Part shown: piece by piece, positions 1 to 12,244 of the stretch
How the letters are laid out: the number at the start of each line of letters is the position of its first letter
Numbering within the stretch: the first letter of the stretch is position 1
Origin: Priapulus caudatus
Taxonomy: Eukaryota; Priapulida; Priapulimorpha; Priapulimorphida; Priapulidae
Direction: 5' to 3'
DNA length: 36,879 bases
Assembly: GCF_000485595.1 (NCBI RefSeq)
Contig: NW_014577146.1
Coordinates: 278,805-315,683, forward strand
Made by a program: the position numbers and the translations under genes
Notes under the pieces: generated by a model
Seen by the model: the letters and a program-made list of their open reading frames with translations, nothing else
Told to the model about the DNA's origin: nothing
Database searches by the model: none

Positions 1-7
1 GTGTATA

Positions 8-75
<68 letters not shown>

Positions 76-99
76 CGTGTGTGCGTGTGTGTGTATATG

Positions 100-153
<54 letters not shown>
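1..153. repeat. (GT)n microsatellite
   Basis: Two long GT/TG dinucleotide tracts, broken by a short TATATGTAG interruption near 91-100, fill the left edge. This is simple-sequence DNA with no coding content. Confidence 0.97.
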
Positions 154-154
<1 letters not shown>

Positions 155-374
155 CAGTTAACTATAGTTAACTGCAGTTAGTCCGTGTATCTTTTATAAG
201 TTAAAATATCCCTACATGAAACATAAACATTCAAAGAGAACATTCCCTAGTAACTTGTAAACGGTCTTGCTCGTGACGACAATTAGTGTTAATATTATTT
301 ACACAATTATCGTCATCGTTGTTGTTGCTGTTGCTGTTGTTGCTGTTATTACATTTAACCTTCCAACTTTTCAG

Positions 375-3300
375 CTTGTAACGTGCTGTTCGGGGGTAAA
401 ACTGGCAAGTATACATTGACCAACTACGGCCATCAGAACAACTGTAGCTTCGCTGTAATATATCCAGTCCTTGTTAGGATCACTGGAATCATGATCGGAG
501 TGGATAAACAAATTGGGGTTGCTAGTCAGCTGCAACTGGAAAGCCGGGTAATGACACAGGTAAACCATCCCGCCGCATGAGCTGCAAGAATTTTTGTTGA
601 GGCAATTATGCATGCTAATACCCGTATATTTAGTTACATTGGCGATTACAGGCGCTCATTATCCCTATATTATCGCAGTGCATTTGCTCAGACCTCAATT
701 AGCAACGAACTGGAAAGAATTTAATAATAATAATAGGGAACCTTTACAGCGTGTTGTTATTTCTCGTTGCTGATATAGTTATTATTGAACTATATTTGAA
801 TTGCGAATGATCATTCCCATGTTCCTTGTTTTATATATGCTTTTATTATGTTCGCTGTTTACGCGCATGCGTTGCTAGCATACACCCAACAATCACGCAT
901 ATATTTAACTAGAGTTACTCCACTCGTTATGGCTGAATCGTATATTAATCTGAAAATATTACGAGTTATTGAACTGAAACTACGGTTTACTATATATTGA
1001 ATATAGATAACGAAGATAACGATGTTTTTTTTTTTGCTTTATTTGTGAAGTGTGAAAAACGGGGTTATCACGATTTCCTCGAGATAAAGAGTGGAGGCAT
1101 GGAGTCGTTAGATACCAGCTACATGCCGTCCTTCTGGAAAATATGCGGGGCTGAATTGAACCCAGGTATGTATGCATATCAAGAAATACTAATTAATAGG
1201 AAATTTTCTATTATGCACTCTTGATATATATATATATCTCGTATCCTTTGATCTCACACGCAAATGATTTAACCATTACGTCATCGTAATGTTCACCTAG
1301 CCCTTGCTTCATTAACTATGCGTATCAACCTAAAACTAAGCAAGCATATATTCTCTTTTGCCACAAGTGAAATGAACTAATAAGGAACTGATATATATAT
1401 CTCCTAACCACGTCGTAAAAAAATTGAAGAATCTGAATAAGAAATTAATGATGACATTTGCAATGTACCCATAGTTATAATATGCCCTCGTAATTGTAAA
1501 CGGTAATATGATTATTAATATCGACGTCAGCTCGTAGCGGCAGTGCATAATAACTCTTACTATCGAGCAATTACTACTGACCGATAAACCTCGCCGCAGT
1601 ATAGGCTCACAGAATAAATGAGCGCCTAGTCACAATAACTACGGCTACGTATTTATTTACCAGTGAGCTCATTATTGAAAATAAGTTCAATCAACCTCAT
1701 GACTTACTGCGTCGTTGGTTACGGCACGAATGACTGCATGGGATTGGCATTACTTATAGAAGCGGCTGAATTACTGTATTAACGGTCTCGAGTCTAACTG
1801 CACTCAAAGTAATTACCCAAGAAGGGGTATAAACGGGTGTGACGATGACGCTGCCACCTACGTGTACAGCTTTTTTCATTGAATATGAGTAGTTAGTGTG
1901 AAATGGAAAGGTGAGACGTACCCCCTAGTCTAGGCTACACGATTCATTCTGTAAGACGATGCCAATCATTCACAAACGCCAACCAAAAAAATCAACAACA
2001 CCGTTGATTGCCCGTCGGCTCTGTCACATCTCACGTTCAATAGTGATGTACTCGGTATATATGCGCCTATTTCGCATCCATGTACGTCAGTTATCCACAT
2101 AAATTTCGTACGTTCAAGAAATAACCGACGCAGCATTTCCGTAGATATTCTCTACACGGGTGTAACGTTGATGTAATTAAGAGCGTATAAAGAAGGAATA
2201 CTTCTTAATAAGGCTTCTTTATACGCCTTCTTTATACGCTCTCGATGTAATGTTTGATGTAGAAATGATAAAGGAATCCAACCTTGTGTTTTAAACTACA
2301 TAAACTTTAATAACTGGCACACAGGGTAGTCACATCTTGCACAGAAAGACTAAGAAACGCGCACACGCCCGTAAGCGCGCGTGCTTACTTTCGCGACCAC
2401 AACCAGACCCCCCCCCCTCCACCGAATCCTACATCTCTGTCTTCCACAAAACCCCGCCATGTCTACACTCGATCTGCATCCCTATTTCACAATGACTCGA
2501 GAATCTGCCTAACCTAAAACACGCTTTTCCAATTCCCTGTAACATCAATTGGGCCACACAAAATGCGCGACGCTGTGTCTAGATAGACTATTACTAAAAC
2601 AACCCCTATAGTCTAACTCTACTTACTACTCTATGTAAACATCTGTAAAACGTATGTTACACGGGACTTCCGACGACCAATTAGCTTCATTGCAGCAGGA
2701 GTAAATATAGGCCTACACAACGATTTTATTCACTCCTGATCACACGTATGACGAATATGTACGTACTGGGTAGATCACAATCCGACCCATAAGTTGTATG
2801 TCTGATACTGCTATAACTGAACTGAGAGGTCGTGTGCAATATAGCGTTATATAGCATTTTGCAGAACATGTTGTTAGATTAGTACAACAGCACAGGTGCC
2901 CTCTACGATGCCATCGTATAAGCGCATATAATGCTCTCGCTATAAGTGCATTCGCTTTATTAAAAATTAATGTTACAAAGTAACATTGCAAAGTGATATA
3001 ATATAGCGTGCGCATTAAATAATGCGACAAAAGGCAGAAATATGGTACGGTTGAGATCTAAGGCCGAAATCATCGGCAATAAAGAATTCTTATGGCATAT
3101 AAACGTAGAATAGACTTGGCCTATATTTTAACACGTCCAGAGAAATTCCATGTCAATTTCGTTATCATGCGATCCTGTGGCGCCACGCCGTAGTGTCTCC
3201 GGTAACACTCCCACCAAGGTATAAGTCTGCATATGTAACGCCGTTACTTCCATTCCATTAAATATCACATTCTCAACTGGTATTTTATAACGCGCAATTA

Positions 3301-3937
3301 AGTACTGTTAACTCTGTACTGTAGAGCCTTTAATTGCTTCACTAGTCAATTTTGATGAGAGGTAGCAAGTTCATATAAGCGCACTAGACTGGACAAAGAA
3401 TCTGGTTGCTTTCGCCGATACGCGAACTAGCTGACTTAGAAATAACCGTTTTCATATAGTCAATAGAGTTTTACAGTATTTATACTGGTCACACAGTGTC
3501 ACATGGCTTCAATAACTAATCGGCGTTTGGTATGAAGTCTAAGAAAATATGGCTAAGAAACAATTGGGAAAAAACCGCGAATGCCCAATTATGATCTACA
3601 TGAAAATGGCTATATAGCTTCCCTGCAGCGTGACACTATTTCAGCTGAACAAACGCGCGTGCGTTGTGTTTTAGTTAGAGAAGTATACGCCATATTTGAG
3701 AGATCGACAGGGTAATCTTGTACGTTGACGCCAGTCATCGCAAGTAAAGCCAGCAGCCGCGTCTACCAAAATATTATCATTTCACTTCCAGATGAGCTCG
3801 ATTTTCCATTGCCCTGCGGCACCTCGGCATTGCGGCTCGTCTCCAGGGGCAGGTACTTCAACTCCGTAGAATTCCAATTTGACGAGTTACCGCAGCAGTT
3901 GATGGACGCTTACGGACCTAGGATGTGCTTCTCATGA
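375..3937 (+). CDS. 3' end of a CUB-domain protein gene (partial, last three exons)
   Basis: Three exons join with matching phase: 375-559 (acceptor TTTTCAG, donor GTAAAC), 1051-1165 (acceptor after a T-rich tract and TTTGTGAAG, donor GTATGT) and 3792-3937 (acceptor CACTTCCAG), ending in TGA at 3935-3937. The first exon begins with two bases completing a codon, so at least one more exon lies to the left of the window. The joined frame gives about 147 residues with CUB-like order: a Cys opening the domain (codon 377), an LTNYG segment, NNC followed by alternating hydrophobic strand residues, a third Cys directly after the first splice junction, YHDFLEIKSG (the usual C-x-Y-D-x-L-x-I-x-x-G strand), then ICG, and a last strand ending in VEFQF. 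Four cysteines in this order are the CUB hallmark. CUB domains are extracellular, protein- or glycan-binding modules of about 110 residues. Cys1-Cys2 spacing (22) and the Cys3-Cys4 loop (31) are somewhat unusual. A C-terminal CUB of an ADAMTS13-like protease is one possibility, but nothing upstream is visible to test it. An extra exon inside the 2.6-kb last intron cannot be excluded. Confidence 0.62.
2178..2243. mobile_element. 66-bp hairpin mini-element with 8-bp target duplication
   Basis: The left end AAGAGCGTATAAAGAAGG pairs with the right end CCTTCTTTATACGCTCTC, around a short centre that repeats CTTCTTTATACGC. The unit is bracketed by perfect direct repeats GATGTAAT at 2170-2177 and 2244-2251, the signature of an insertion with target-site duplication. 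It lies in the last intron of the CUB gene. There is no coding capacity. Confidence 0.8.
2696..2738. mobile_element. CAGGAGTGAATA-type hairpin element, diverged copy
   Basis: CAGGAGTAAATA at the left and TTTATTCACTCCTG at the right form an imperfect inverted repeat of the same family as 4054-4122 and 6217-6254. No clear flanking duplication is visible. Confidence 0.5.
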
Positions 3938-4420
3938 AATCTCTCACGCACACAAACATCAGCCAAGTGAGAATAGGTACGTTTTCGCTAGTCTGGTACC
4001 ATATTATGTCGCTTCACTTTGTTAATACATCACTATTGTCTCGTTAATATGTAATCAGGAGTGAATAATAATAGATCTATTATTATTCTCTATTATTAGT
4101 TCTATTATTATTCACTCCTGATCTAATCTATACGAAGCGAAGAGACAAGGTGCTATTTAAAGTTACAACGGGTATGACAGGCGGAGGTGTTCCTCTCTCT
4201 ATTAGTCATCTAGGAAATATGCAACGTGATTTAGAAGCAAGCAGTTAGCTGTATAATACGGTACAAATACTTGGTATACTGCGTACTTTTGCCGCTGGCA
4301 CGTACTCCACATTTTGTAAACAGGCAGGTAAAGGACATGTCTTTAACTGAACATTAATGCGATATCACATATAAATTTATGTAGCTCAATATCTTTGGTG
4401 AACGATGCGTATTTACTGTA

Positions 4421-4493
<73 letters not shown>

Positions 4494-4516
4494 GATATAT
4501 ATATATATATATATAT
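3938..4516. other. Intergenic: hairpin element, (CT)n and (AT)n tracts
   Basis: No coding potential was recognised after the CUB gene stop. The stretch holds the palindromic element at 4054-4122, a long (CT)n tract at about 4426-4493 and an (AT)n tract at about 4495-4519. No convincing AATAAA was found for the upstream gene close to its stop. Confidence 0.6.
4054..4122. mobile_element. CAGGAGTGAATA-type hairpin element (69 bp)
   Basis: The left arm ATCAGGAGTGAATAATAATA is the reverse complement of the right arm, which ends in TTCACTCCTGAT. The centre is rich in TATTAT. It shares its terminal sequence with 2696-2738 and 6217-6254. The flanks show only a short possible duplication (TAATC). Confidence 0.75.
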
Positions 4517-4707
4517 ATAAGATAAAATTAAAAATAGAAATAGGTGTCAAAATTTTATCACTCGAGCTTTCGAGAACATAATAATATTATGTCTCTTCGT
4601 CAGGCGACATATGATTCTGTTGTTGTCGCCTGACGAAGAGACATATGTTCTCGAAAGCTCGCGTAATAAAATTTTGACACCTATTTCTATTTTTAAATTT
4701 ATCTTAT
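4517..4707. mobile_element. 191-bp foldback MITE between AT microsatellites
   Basis: Nearly the whole unit is one inverted repeat. The left end ATAAGATAAAATTAAAAATA mirrors the right end, which finishes TTTATCTTAT. The inner arms share GGTGTCAAAATTTTAT, CGAGCTTTCGAGAACATA and GTCTCTTCGTCAGGCGACA, with a small loop near 4609-4627. (AT)n lies on both sides, so a TA target duplication is possible but cannot be resolved. The element is non-coding; the open frame across it is an artefact of the arms. Confidence 0.8.
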
Positions 4708-6216
4708 CTCTTCATGGGTGTCCGTGTGTTTTTACTTATCGTATTATATATATATATATATATATATATATTATGCATAATTTACTGTTATTTAACAAAT
4801 TCTCATATGAACCTAATAGACTCTGTGATTGTATAGCCTGCAACGTTGATATTTGGTTTCGCAAATTGCCCCAGCAGTGTAACGTGTTGCAGGAATCTCT
4901 TTCAAAACACCTCGCCACTTTTGTAATAACATATCAACAGCTTTCGTAGTTTTTGTAATAAAATCCACCTTATTATAAAATCGGTTGTGCCGTGTTACAA
5001 AAGTGGTCGGCCGATTTTACCACCAAAGCGGTAACTTCTTGCGAAAGCTAGCGATTTTTATTACAAAGTGTTAAGTTCTTACAGAAGCCGTTGATCTGTT
5101 GTTAAAAAGGTGGCGAGTTCTTACAAAAGCTATTCTTATTACAAAAGTAGTTGCTACACATGTTTTAGGCATGTGTGCTCGTATTATACTTGTTAACGGT
5201 AGATTGAAAGAAGAGAAGAGATTGAAAGAAAACTGGCATTTAAGGAGGAAGAAGTGAATGATGTGATATAAATAGAAAATAATAAACATTAGTAAATCAG
5301 AACACTTGGCGGAGGCAAGTAGAGAATGTAGAGTTGAGGTGGCGGCTGCGGAGAAGGTGGGTGAGGTATAAGGTGGGGCATGATGCAGAGATGAGGCAGA
5401 TGGAGGGGTTAGAAATGAGGTAAATAAGCAGTGGGTCGTACTTCATCCACCATCATCTCTTCAAGTCTTATAAACTCTGGTCTGCCTCATCTTTACCACA
5501 TTTACTCTCTACTTACTTTTCTGTTACATTCTCTGCGTTTTCACCGCTTTTACAACGTGCTCTACGTCATCTCTACCACATTTGCTCCTCTCCTCTACCT
5601 TCCCCGCCTCTCTCCTCTGCCTTCTGCCCAGATTTTCCATCGCAGATTTACCTCATTTTCCTATTTTATAACTCATCCACTCGTTTATGTACCAACTCCG
5701 TCCTTTGTAATTTCTTATATCACGTCATTGTGCTCTCTCTGTCTCTGTCCCTCTCTCTCTCTCTATCTCTCTTTATTTCTTCCTCTTTCTTTTTGTAAAC
5801 TTTTCTCTATCTACATTAAACTTTAACAGGTTAAGATTGTACATATCTAATATTCTTTCGTGGCGATAGGTAACATATGTAACCAGATATAAACCTTGCC
5901 ACACCTATATTAATCTCTGAACACTTTCCATCTATCAGAATAATCGTTATGTCTAAACGTTAGTAAATGTACCGTTCATAAAGACTATTTTTGATAAAAG
6001 AATGTAATAGAAGTTTACATACATTGTGCTTTATATATATATATTTATTTATATATGTATATATATGTTATTTCAGGTGTTTTATCGACGTTGCCATTGT
6101 ATTCACTATATTCGCTATGTGATTAGATATCTGCCACCTCTCTCAATCTATAATATTACGTCATCAATTCTCACATCGCAGTGAATGGAATTATCACGTA
6201 ACCGATCGCATTACAT
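4708..6216. other. Intergenic, with diverged inverted repeats and purine/pyrimidine blocks
   Basis: No gene was recognised. 4908-5160 contains diverged inverted copies of a motif with CGCCACTTTTGTAATAA and TCAACAGCTTTCGTA. About 5190-5425 is purine-rich (GA), and about 5440-5815 is pyrimidine-rich (CT) on the same strand. AATGATGTGATATAA near 5256 and TTATATCACGTCATT near 5717 are inverted counterparts, suggesting an old foldback. An open frame through the CT block (5431-5826) is low-complexity Ser/Leu/Tyr and is not treated as a gene. Confidence 0.45.
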
Positions 6217-6254
6217 CAGGAGTGAATAATAGAGATCTCTATTATTCACTCCTG
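6217..6254. mobile_element. 38-bp perfect palindrome with flanking TTACAT repeats
   Basis: The unit reads CAGGAGTGAATAATAGAGA followed immediately by its exact reverse complement, so all 19 pairs match with no loop. TTACATC occurs at 6211-6217 and again at 6256-6262, as expected for a short target duplication. The terminal sequence matches the copies at 2696 and 4054. Confidence 0.8.
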
Positions 6255-6262
6255 CTTACATC

Positions 6263-8380
6263 GTATCATCAGCGAATATGCCATCAATCGAGACATGACG
6301 TCAGACATGACGTGAAAATAATTAGCATGAACATAAACACATCGTATGTAGGTGGCTTATTATTACCGGTAGCTGTGGGCGTATTTGTCGGTCGGATTAA
6401 CTTGTGTCGTGTCATCTGTCGTTGTAGATTGAGTGCGGGAGATTTGGGCGAGCTGCAGCCATCGATTAAAAGACCACGACCGCCTTGCCTCACCTCCAAT
6501 ACTCCGCACCACTTGATTGGACGGTGACTGGGTTTTAGATGGCGCTGAGTAGCTTCATATATTAAAACTGTCTATTAAATATATGATTTGTCATATTTGT
6601 CTCAGTGCGTTTTTGAAGAGCAATGTCTAATATACGCGCGTAATGTGAACCGCAATATGGTGGTTGCTTTCAGATCAATGCTTCAGAAAACGACAACAGT
6701 GGGTCCAAATTGTAGCTTCCAATGTTATTTTAGAACCAAACGTTTATTTATAAAGAATCAAGATTATGAAAGTATAGCACGAGAGTTGCATGCTTTTTCA
6801 GTTAGACCATCGTGGCATTCTCCTTGTATAACATAGAATATTGCAATATACAGTGGAAAAATAAAATGTGACGTGCATATACTGTTTGTACAAACAGTGT
6901 ATAAATGCGTACGCACACAAATCGTGCATGCATTCGTTTAATTTCCGCTTCTTCCTAAAAACAACCATTTACGCCGTTAAATAACGTACTGCAGTATGGC
7001 TCCGACCTATCGCATATTACATTTTGCATTCCATAAAACATTCTAAAAACTTTCGCGTAGATGACAACATTTTAGTCAGATTTCGAATGTTTTTACCGTC
7101 CGAAATTCGAACCATTGTCTTTTTGCGTAGGTGTAGGAAAATAGATTATTCACAATTTTGTGGGGCATGAATGCATGCTGCATGTTCGCGCGCCATGGGA
7201 CATAGTACAATGTGTATTGTTTAACTACCGCTCATAATACACTGTCTGACGCTGTTGTGTTGTATACAATACAATGTTTTATTATTATTATTATTTATTA
7301 TTATGATTATCCTTATCCTTATTCTTATTATTAATATTAATATTATTTATAGTAATAGTGAACATTATGATATCTATCTATACTATCTGCATACACTGTG
7401 TTAACACGGGGTTACGGATATAGTTTGGCGTCAAATTTCCAAAGCATGTTCCTCCACTTCTTCATAACGAAACGTTTATGCTTTTAGACTTGTTAGTTAT
7501 TGCTCTAGACGCAAAACCTTTAATTTTGTATGAAACAAATAAGCATCTATAACAGAAATACCGCGGTACGGATACAGCAGCTATATATGTACGTATAAAA
7601 TGTATAATTAAGTAAAACGATCACATTCCTTCATTGCAGTAATCTGACATTTCTCATAGTATTTGTTATTAATAACATATCTTACTTTACAGAAACACAT
7701 AGTATAGATACAATCTTCATATAGGATATCCATATTCACTGCATGATATATACTGATATATATATATATATATATATATCAAATTTCGTGTAAAATACAG
7801 AATTTTGTTTACCGGCGTATAGCCGAATTAGTGTACGTATATATAACGAGGCACGTACCAGATATATACACGGCAATCAATATCACTCTCCGTCATTTCT
7901 CTCATTCCCATTATAATGACATCGTTACCTTGCTACAATACGCCCGCTACATACCTGTGCCTCGCATAAATGATCCGTGTTACCGTACATTGTGGACGGC
8001 CGCATATTATAGGAGAAGAAGGATTTGTTCGTGATAAAGGAGCCTAGATATCGTCATTACGTGTTCCGTCCTGCGTTACTGATTGCCTATCTTACCGTGC
8101 GCATATATGGTGCAGCACGAAGCTGTTTCCGGATCTCAGATTCCATACTATTCAATGGGCAAAGACACGCGTGTTGCTCTTCTACCAGCAGACGCTGCAT
8201 CGTAGTGTAGTCGTTTAGTACCTCGTGTGAGGAATGTACGGTGGATAAAATGAACCCATATCTATAATTATAATATCATGAGCAAAAAGCACACAATCAC
8301 TTAATTGATCTATTAATTTTGAACTCGTGGATAGCTATATGTTAATAGCTGCTATTAGGAGGCCATGCGTTTTTGGCTAG
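6263..8380. other. Intergenic, no gene recognised
   Basis: AT-rich sequence with an ATT-rich block near 7275-7345 and an (AT)n run near 7750-7779. Short open frames such as 6588-6836 have no recognisable motif and no credible splice context. Confidence 0.5.
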
Positions 8381-8388
8381 GGTAAGAT

Positions 8389-8729
8389 CACAGGCACTTG
8401 GAGAGTTTCAATAAAATATAATGCTAAATAAATACGAAATCTATTTACTACCAAAGTCTTAATGTTTCTCTACCCCCTTTCCCTTTCACCTATTATTGCC
8501 GACAATTTGCTGTAAATGCCGTCCAAATGCTCATCTGCAACACACTGTCACACGCTGGCCGCCGCACGCTAGCCAGCGTGCGGTGTACTAGTGTGTTGCA
8601 GATGAGCATTTGACTAGCATTTACAAGTGATTATAGGCGAAATAGAGTAGAGAAACATTAAGACTGGTAGTAAATACATTTCGCGTTTATTTACTCTTTT
8701 TTTTTATTGAGACGTTCCAAGTGCCTGTG
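8389..8729. mobile_element. 341-bp foldback MITE with perfect 8-bp target duplication (hAT-like)
   Basis: The ends are CACAGGCACTTGGA and its reverse complement TCCAAGTGCCTGTG (an extra base sits near the right arm). Inverted similarity continues inward through TTAATGTTTCTCTAC, ATGCTCATCTGCAACACACT and CACGCTGGC to a centre near 8572. GGTAAGAT flanks the unit at 8381-8388 and 8730-8737. An 8-bp duplication with CA...TG ends is what hAT transposases make, so this is probably a non-autonomous hAT-type element mobilised from elsewhere. It has no open frame of its own. Confidence 0.88.
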
Positions 8730-8737
8730 GGTAAGAT

Positions 8738-9892
8738 AACCAAAACATGTTTTTTAGAATTTCGCTTTGTTTGTTTCTACCTTAAATATTGTATAGATGA
8801 TATTCTTTAAAACTTAATTATGTTTGCGTGTAATAGGTTGATGAGTCGCTTCATTAGGCTCGGGAGATAATGGAACGTGATTTCTCTAAAGAAGCCATAT
8901 TTATGTTTGGTGTGATGTCGTAAAAATTATGCAAATATTTACCATGATATATGCGATGCGACATTAGGCACACTTATATGGTCTAAGAGCTATACACTCG
9001 TTGGGAGAATTATATGATGCACTTGTAAGTCTGTTTCGCGAACACCTACCCATTTTGAGACGCCTGTAAAATGGCCCCAATTATTGAAAGGAAACAATTT
9101 TGGATTCGCTTTAAATATCCCTAATTATTTTAATGACACGGTTTTCAATTACTGTGCTTTTTGCGTTGGTCTTGCCTCTCATTACGGATTATCTCACACT
9201 GTAAGGTTTATGAATGTACACCGGCATCTACAAAGCCGCGCATAACGAAATTATTTTTGTGACGGTTCAGAGAAATACATATGGACTCGAATAAAGGTAA
9301 TCACGTCCGTCTTTAACAAAGGACTTCTCGGCATATCATTTATTCACGTATTATGAATTGTACTCTCGGCGCATGCGCGAGCCCCCATCATAATAAAAGG
9401 GATTCTCTATCAGAGTACTTTATGTATTTTAATGTTGACTTTGACATATAATTTTAGCGTTTTACTAAATTCAGGCCGATACGTGCACATTAGTATAAAT
9501 GGAGTGTACGCACACCGGTTTCGTCAATAAGATAAGCAAAAAATATATGTACGGTGGACAATTTTTATACGTACAATGAATTAAATGGAGAGGTAGGCCT
9601 AATGAATTAATATTATACGAACTTTATTGCGATGCTAGCCAACTTGTAGAGTAGAAAAAGATCATGATGATAACGGTGACGCTTGAAGAAATTTCTAGCA
9701 TTAATTTATCGGAACTATATTACCAACTTCTAGTAGAGAAATGCATGCTCTTTATATTTTTATTCGAAAATTTTATTTCGCGAATACATTAGAAGTAGAT
9801 CGGCAGACGGAGGCGGGCGGACGGACGGACGGAGGGACGGACGGACAGACGGACGGACGGACGGACAGACGAACGGACGGACGGACGGACAT

Positions 9893-9958
<66 letters not shown>

Positions 9959-12241
9959 GGACAGACGGACGGACAGGCAAGCAGACAAAGAGACAGGCAG
10001 CCAGACAGACAGGTAGATTTCTTCCCATTCATGCACTAAAGCTCCACGTGCGAATGGTGTAACCTACTCTAATGTAACCTAAGCAACTATACAGGAAAAC
10101 TATGGGACATCGGGCAAACTTCTGTAGTGCACTCCGTAATATCATTTCATTTCAACCTAATCATTATTTTATACATACCTGTTTTAAAGGTCAGATGTAT
10201 AAATTAGATTTCTTCATCTAAAAAATATTCTAAAAGAAATGCTTTTTATTATATTGAGCACCGCTGCGGGCACAAAGAACATATACAACACATGTTAACT
10301 ATAGGGCTTGCGGCCTTTAATTGAACACTTGCGGAAGTACTACAGTTAGAGTTTAACCTACTTGCAAGCAGGTGATCAATTATTTAAATGTAGAATTACC
10401 ACTTAGAAAAATTTTATTCTCGATCAACAAAACCGCTAAGCCAATACTGTGCCTACCCTCAAGCTACAACAGAGCTAATCTATGGAGAGAAGTTTGGATA
10501 TGTAACGTTTCTCGCTGGCGCTCTCGATGCTGCACCCTGGCTGTCAGCTTCCAACCTGGTCGATGTCTGTGTTCCCTATGACCTGCTCCCGATCTTAGCA
10601 GAAGTGGGTTGACAGCAGTGGAAACCGTAACTAAAACGACATGTTGTGGTAGAACATAAACGCATGCGGCTCAACTATAGGAAAAGATTCATTCGTATGA
10701 GTAGAGCCTTGCCTGCGACTGTAAAAACCCACGGAGCTCTAGCACGGCCGAGATTTTAACTGTACGTACTATATGTCATACAGAACATACTATACAGTAA
10801 TTATCTCGCAGGAAGATAATGTGCGTGGGCTAAGGCCGGCAGACGTTAACTACGGTAGCTATACCCACATGTGGGTCTTCTATAGCTGCATAGTAGACCT
10901 ACCTAATGTCAGATGCAGTTCAATTGTAAAATAAAACAAATTGAACTAGACACTTTGAATACTGGCAATGGGAATAATGTCATGCCACGATGCTACGAGA
11001 GCAAAGATACTACGAATGGCAAGCATAGAGGCGAGGTAATTGATGCCTCAACAGCACCTGCATACCCATGGCTTCTGGTGGCCTGGTGTGTCTACCTGGT
11101 GGTTGAGGTTCACTGTAAAACCAACGTGGCTGCGTGCACGTGTCCACGTGACTGTAAGCTCAAGCTGTGTGCTCTGCACTTTAAATGTCAGAAGCATATC
11201 GCATAAATGTTATGTTCCCTATTGCCTACTTTAAATGCGCAATTTCAACAATTTAATGTTTCTTTTGCATGTGCTGAGAATGATAGCGATACGCATTCAG
11301 TTTTGCTTTCCAAATGGAGCTATAGGGACAGGGTTGCAAAACATAGTATAAATGAGGGACAAATCTTGCTTCTATACAATGTTTGGAAACTGTAGAGTAA
11401 GAAAGCCTCAAATATCTCCTTGCCGTTGGCATAGTTTGCTGTGTCTTTATGAAACAATGGCCACGTAAATATGTAATTATTCAGTAATGGTCTTCATGTA
11501 ATGGTTTGTGCCGGTATTATATCTGGAAAAATGGTAACAATGAACAACTTTTAAATGTATATAAACAATTTATGACCACAAGAAAAATTAAAAATAAATA
11601 AAATAAATAAAAACCGTTACATTGAAACATCTATGTTGCCGATGTATAAATGGATATTTCTCTGTGATTACAACTTCGATTAATTTAATTTTACACTCGT
11701 ATTAATGGTGACATATTGCTGTAAAAAAGCGCGTCAGGGATTGTTACTAAGTGCAGTATTTTATTTGTTATCCCTCTTTATTCGTAAAATTTTTCAATTC
11801 TAACACAACTTAATTTTTAAGCAGTTTTTTTCATTTTTCAAAATAAACGCGTGGGGTTTAGCCCCCCCCCCCTGATGTAAATTAATACTCAACACATCAG
11901 CATAGTTTGGCCTATTTGGTCCGTTTACCGAATGCAAGCGATTGCACGAGCAACATTCTCAGCCATATTGAAACTGACGGAGAATTGTACTACTAGCGCA
12001 GTGACAGACGGAAGGGCTACACGGCTGATACTACATATTATACATTTACGGGCTAGAGTGAATTGGCTACACTACACAACCCGGGTACACAACAGGCCAC
12101 GGAGTAAAACATTGCACAATTTGCAACAAAGTCCTGTAGCATTTGTTCTGTAGCTGTTGTTGTAGAGTTTTTCTTCAAAACTCACTTTTCGACAAAGTTC
12201 AGCCATCTATGCTAAACGTTTATATATAATATATATATATA
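8738..12241. other. Intergenic, no gene recognised; contains a tetranucleotide array
   Basis: Apart from the GACA/GACG array at 9800-10013, nothing identifiable was found. The open frame 10913-11206 (97 codons) is Cys-rich near its end but resembles no family known to me. It has no intron signals or neighbouring exons that would support it. Confidence 0.45.
9800..10013. repeat. (GACA/GACG)n tetranucleotide microsatellite
   Basis: Tandem GACG and GACA units run for about 210 bp, purest between 9892 and 9957. Open frames on both strands (repeating TDRQ or SVCL peptides) are by-products of a repeat whose unit length is not a multiple of three. Confidence 0.95.
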
Positions 12242-12244
12242 TGT

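Noticed and set aside
6588-6836. 82-codon plus-strand frame
   Set aside because: Reads like plausible protein but no family was recognised and no flanking exons or splice signals support it.
9741-10036. Four overlapping open frames on both strands
   Set aside because: Produced by the GACA/GACG tetranucleotide repeat.
10913-11206. 97-codon plus-strand frame with a Cys-rich end
   Set aside because: No recognised domain; isolated in repeat-rich intergenic DNA.
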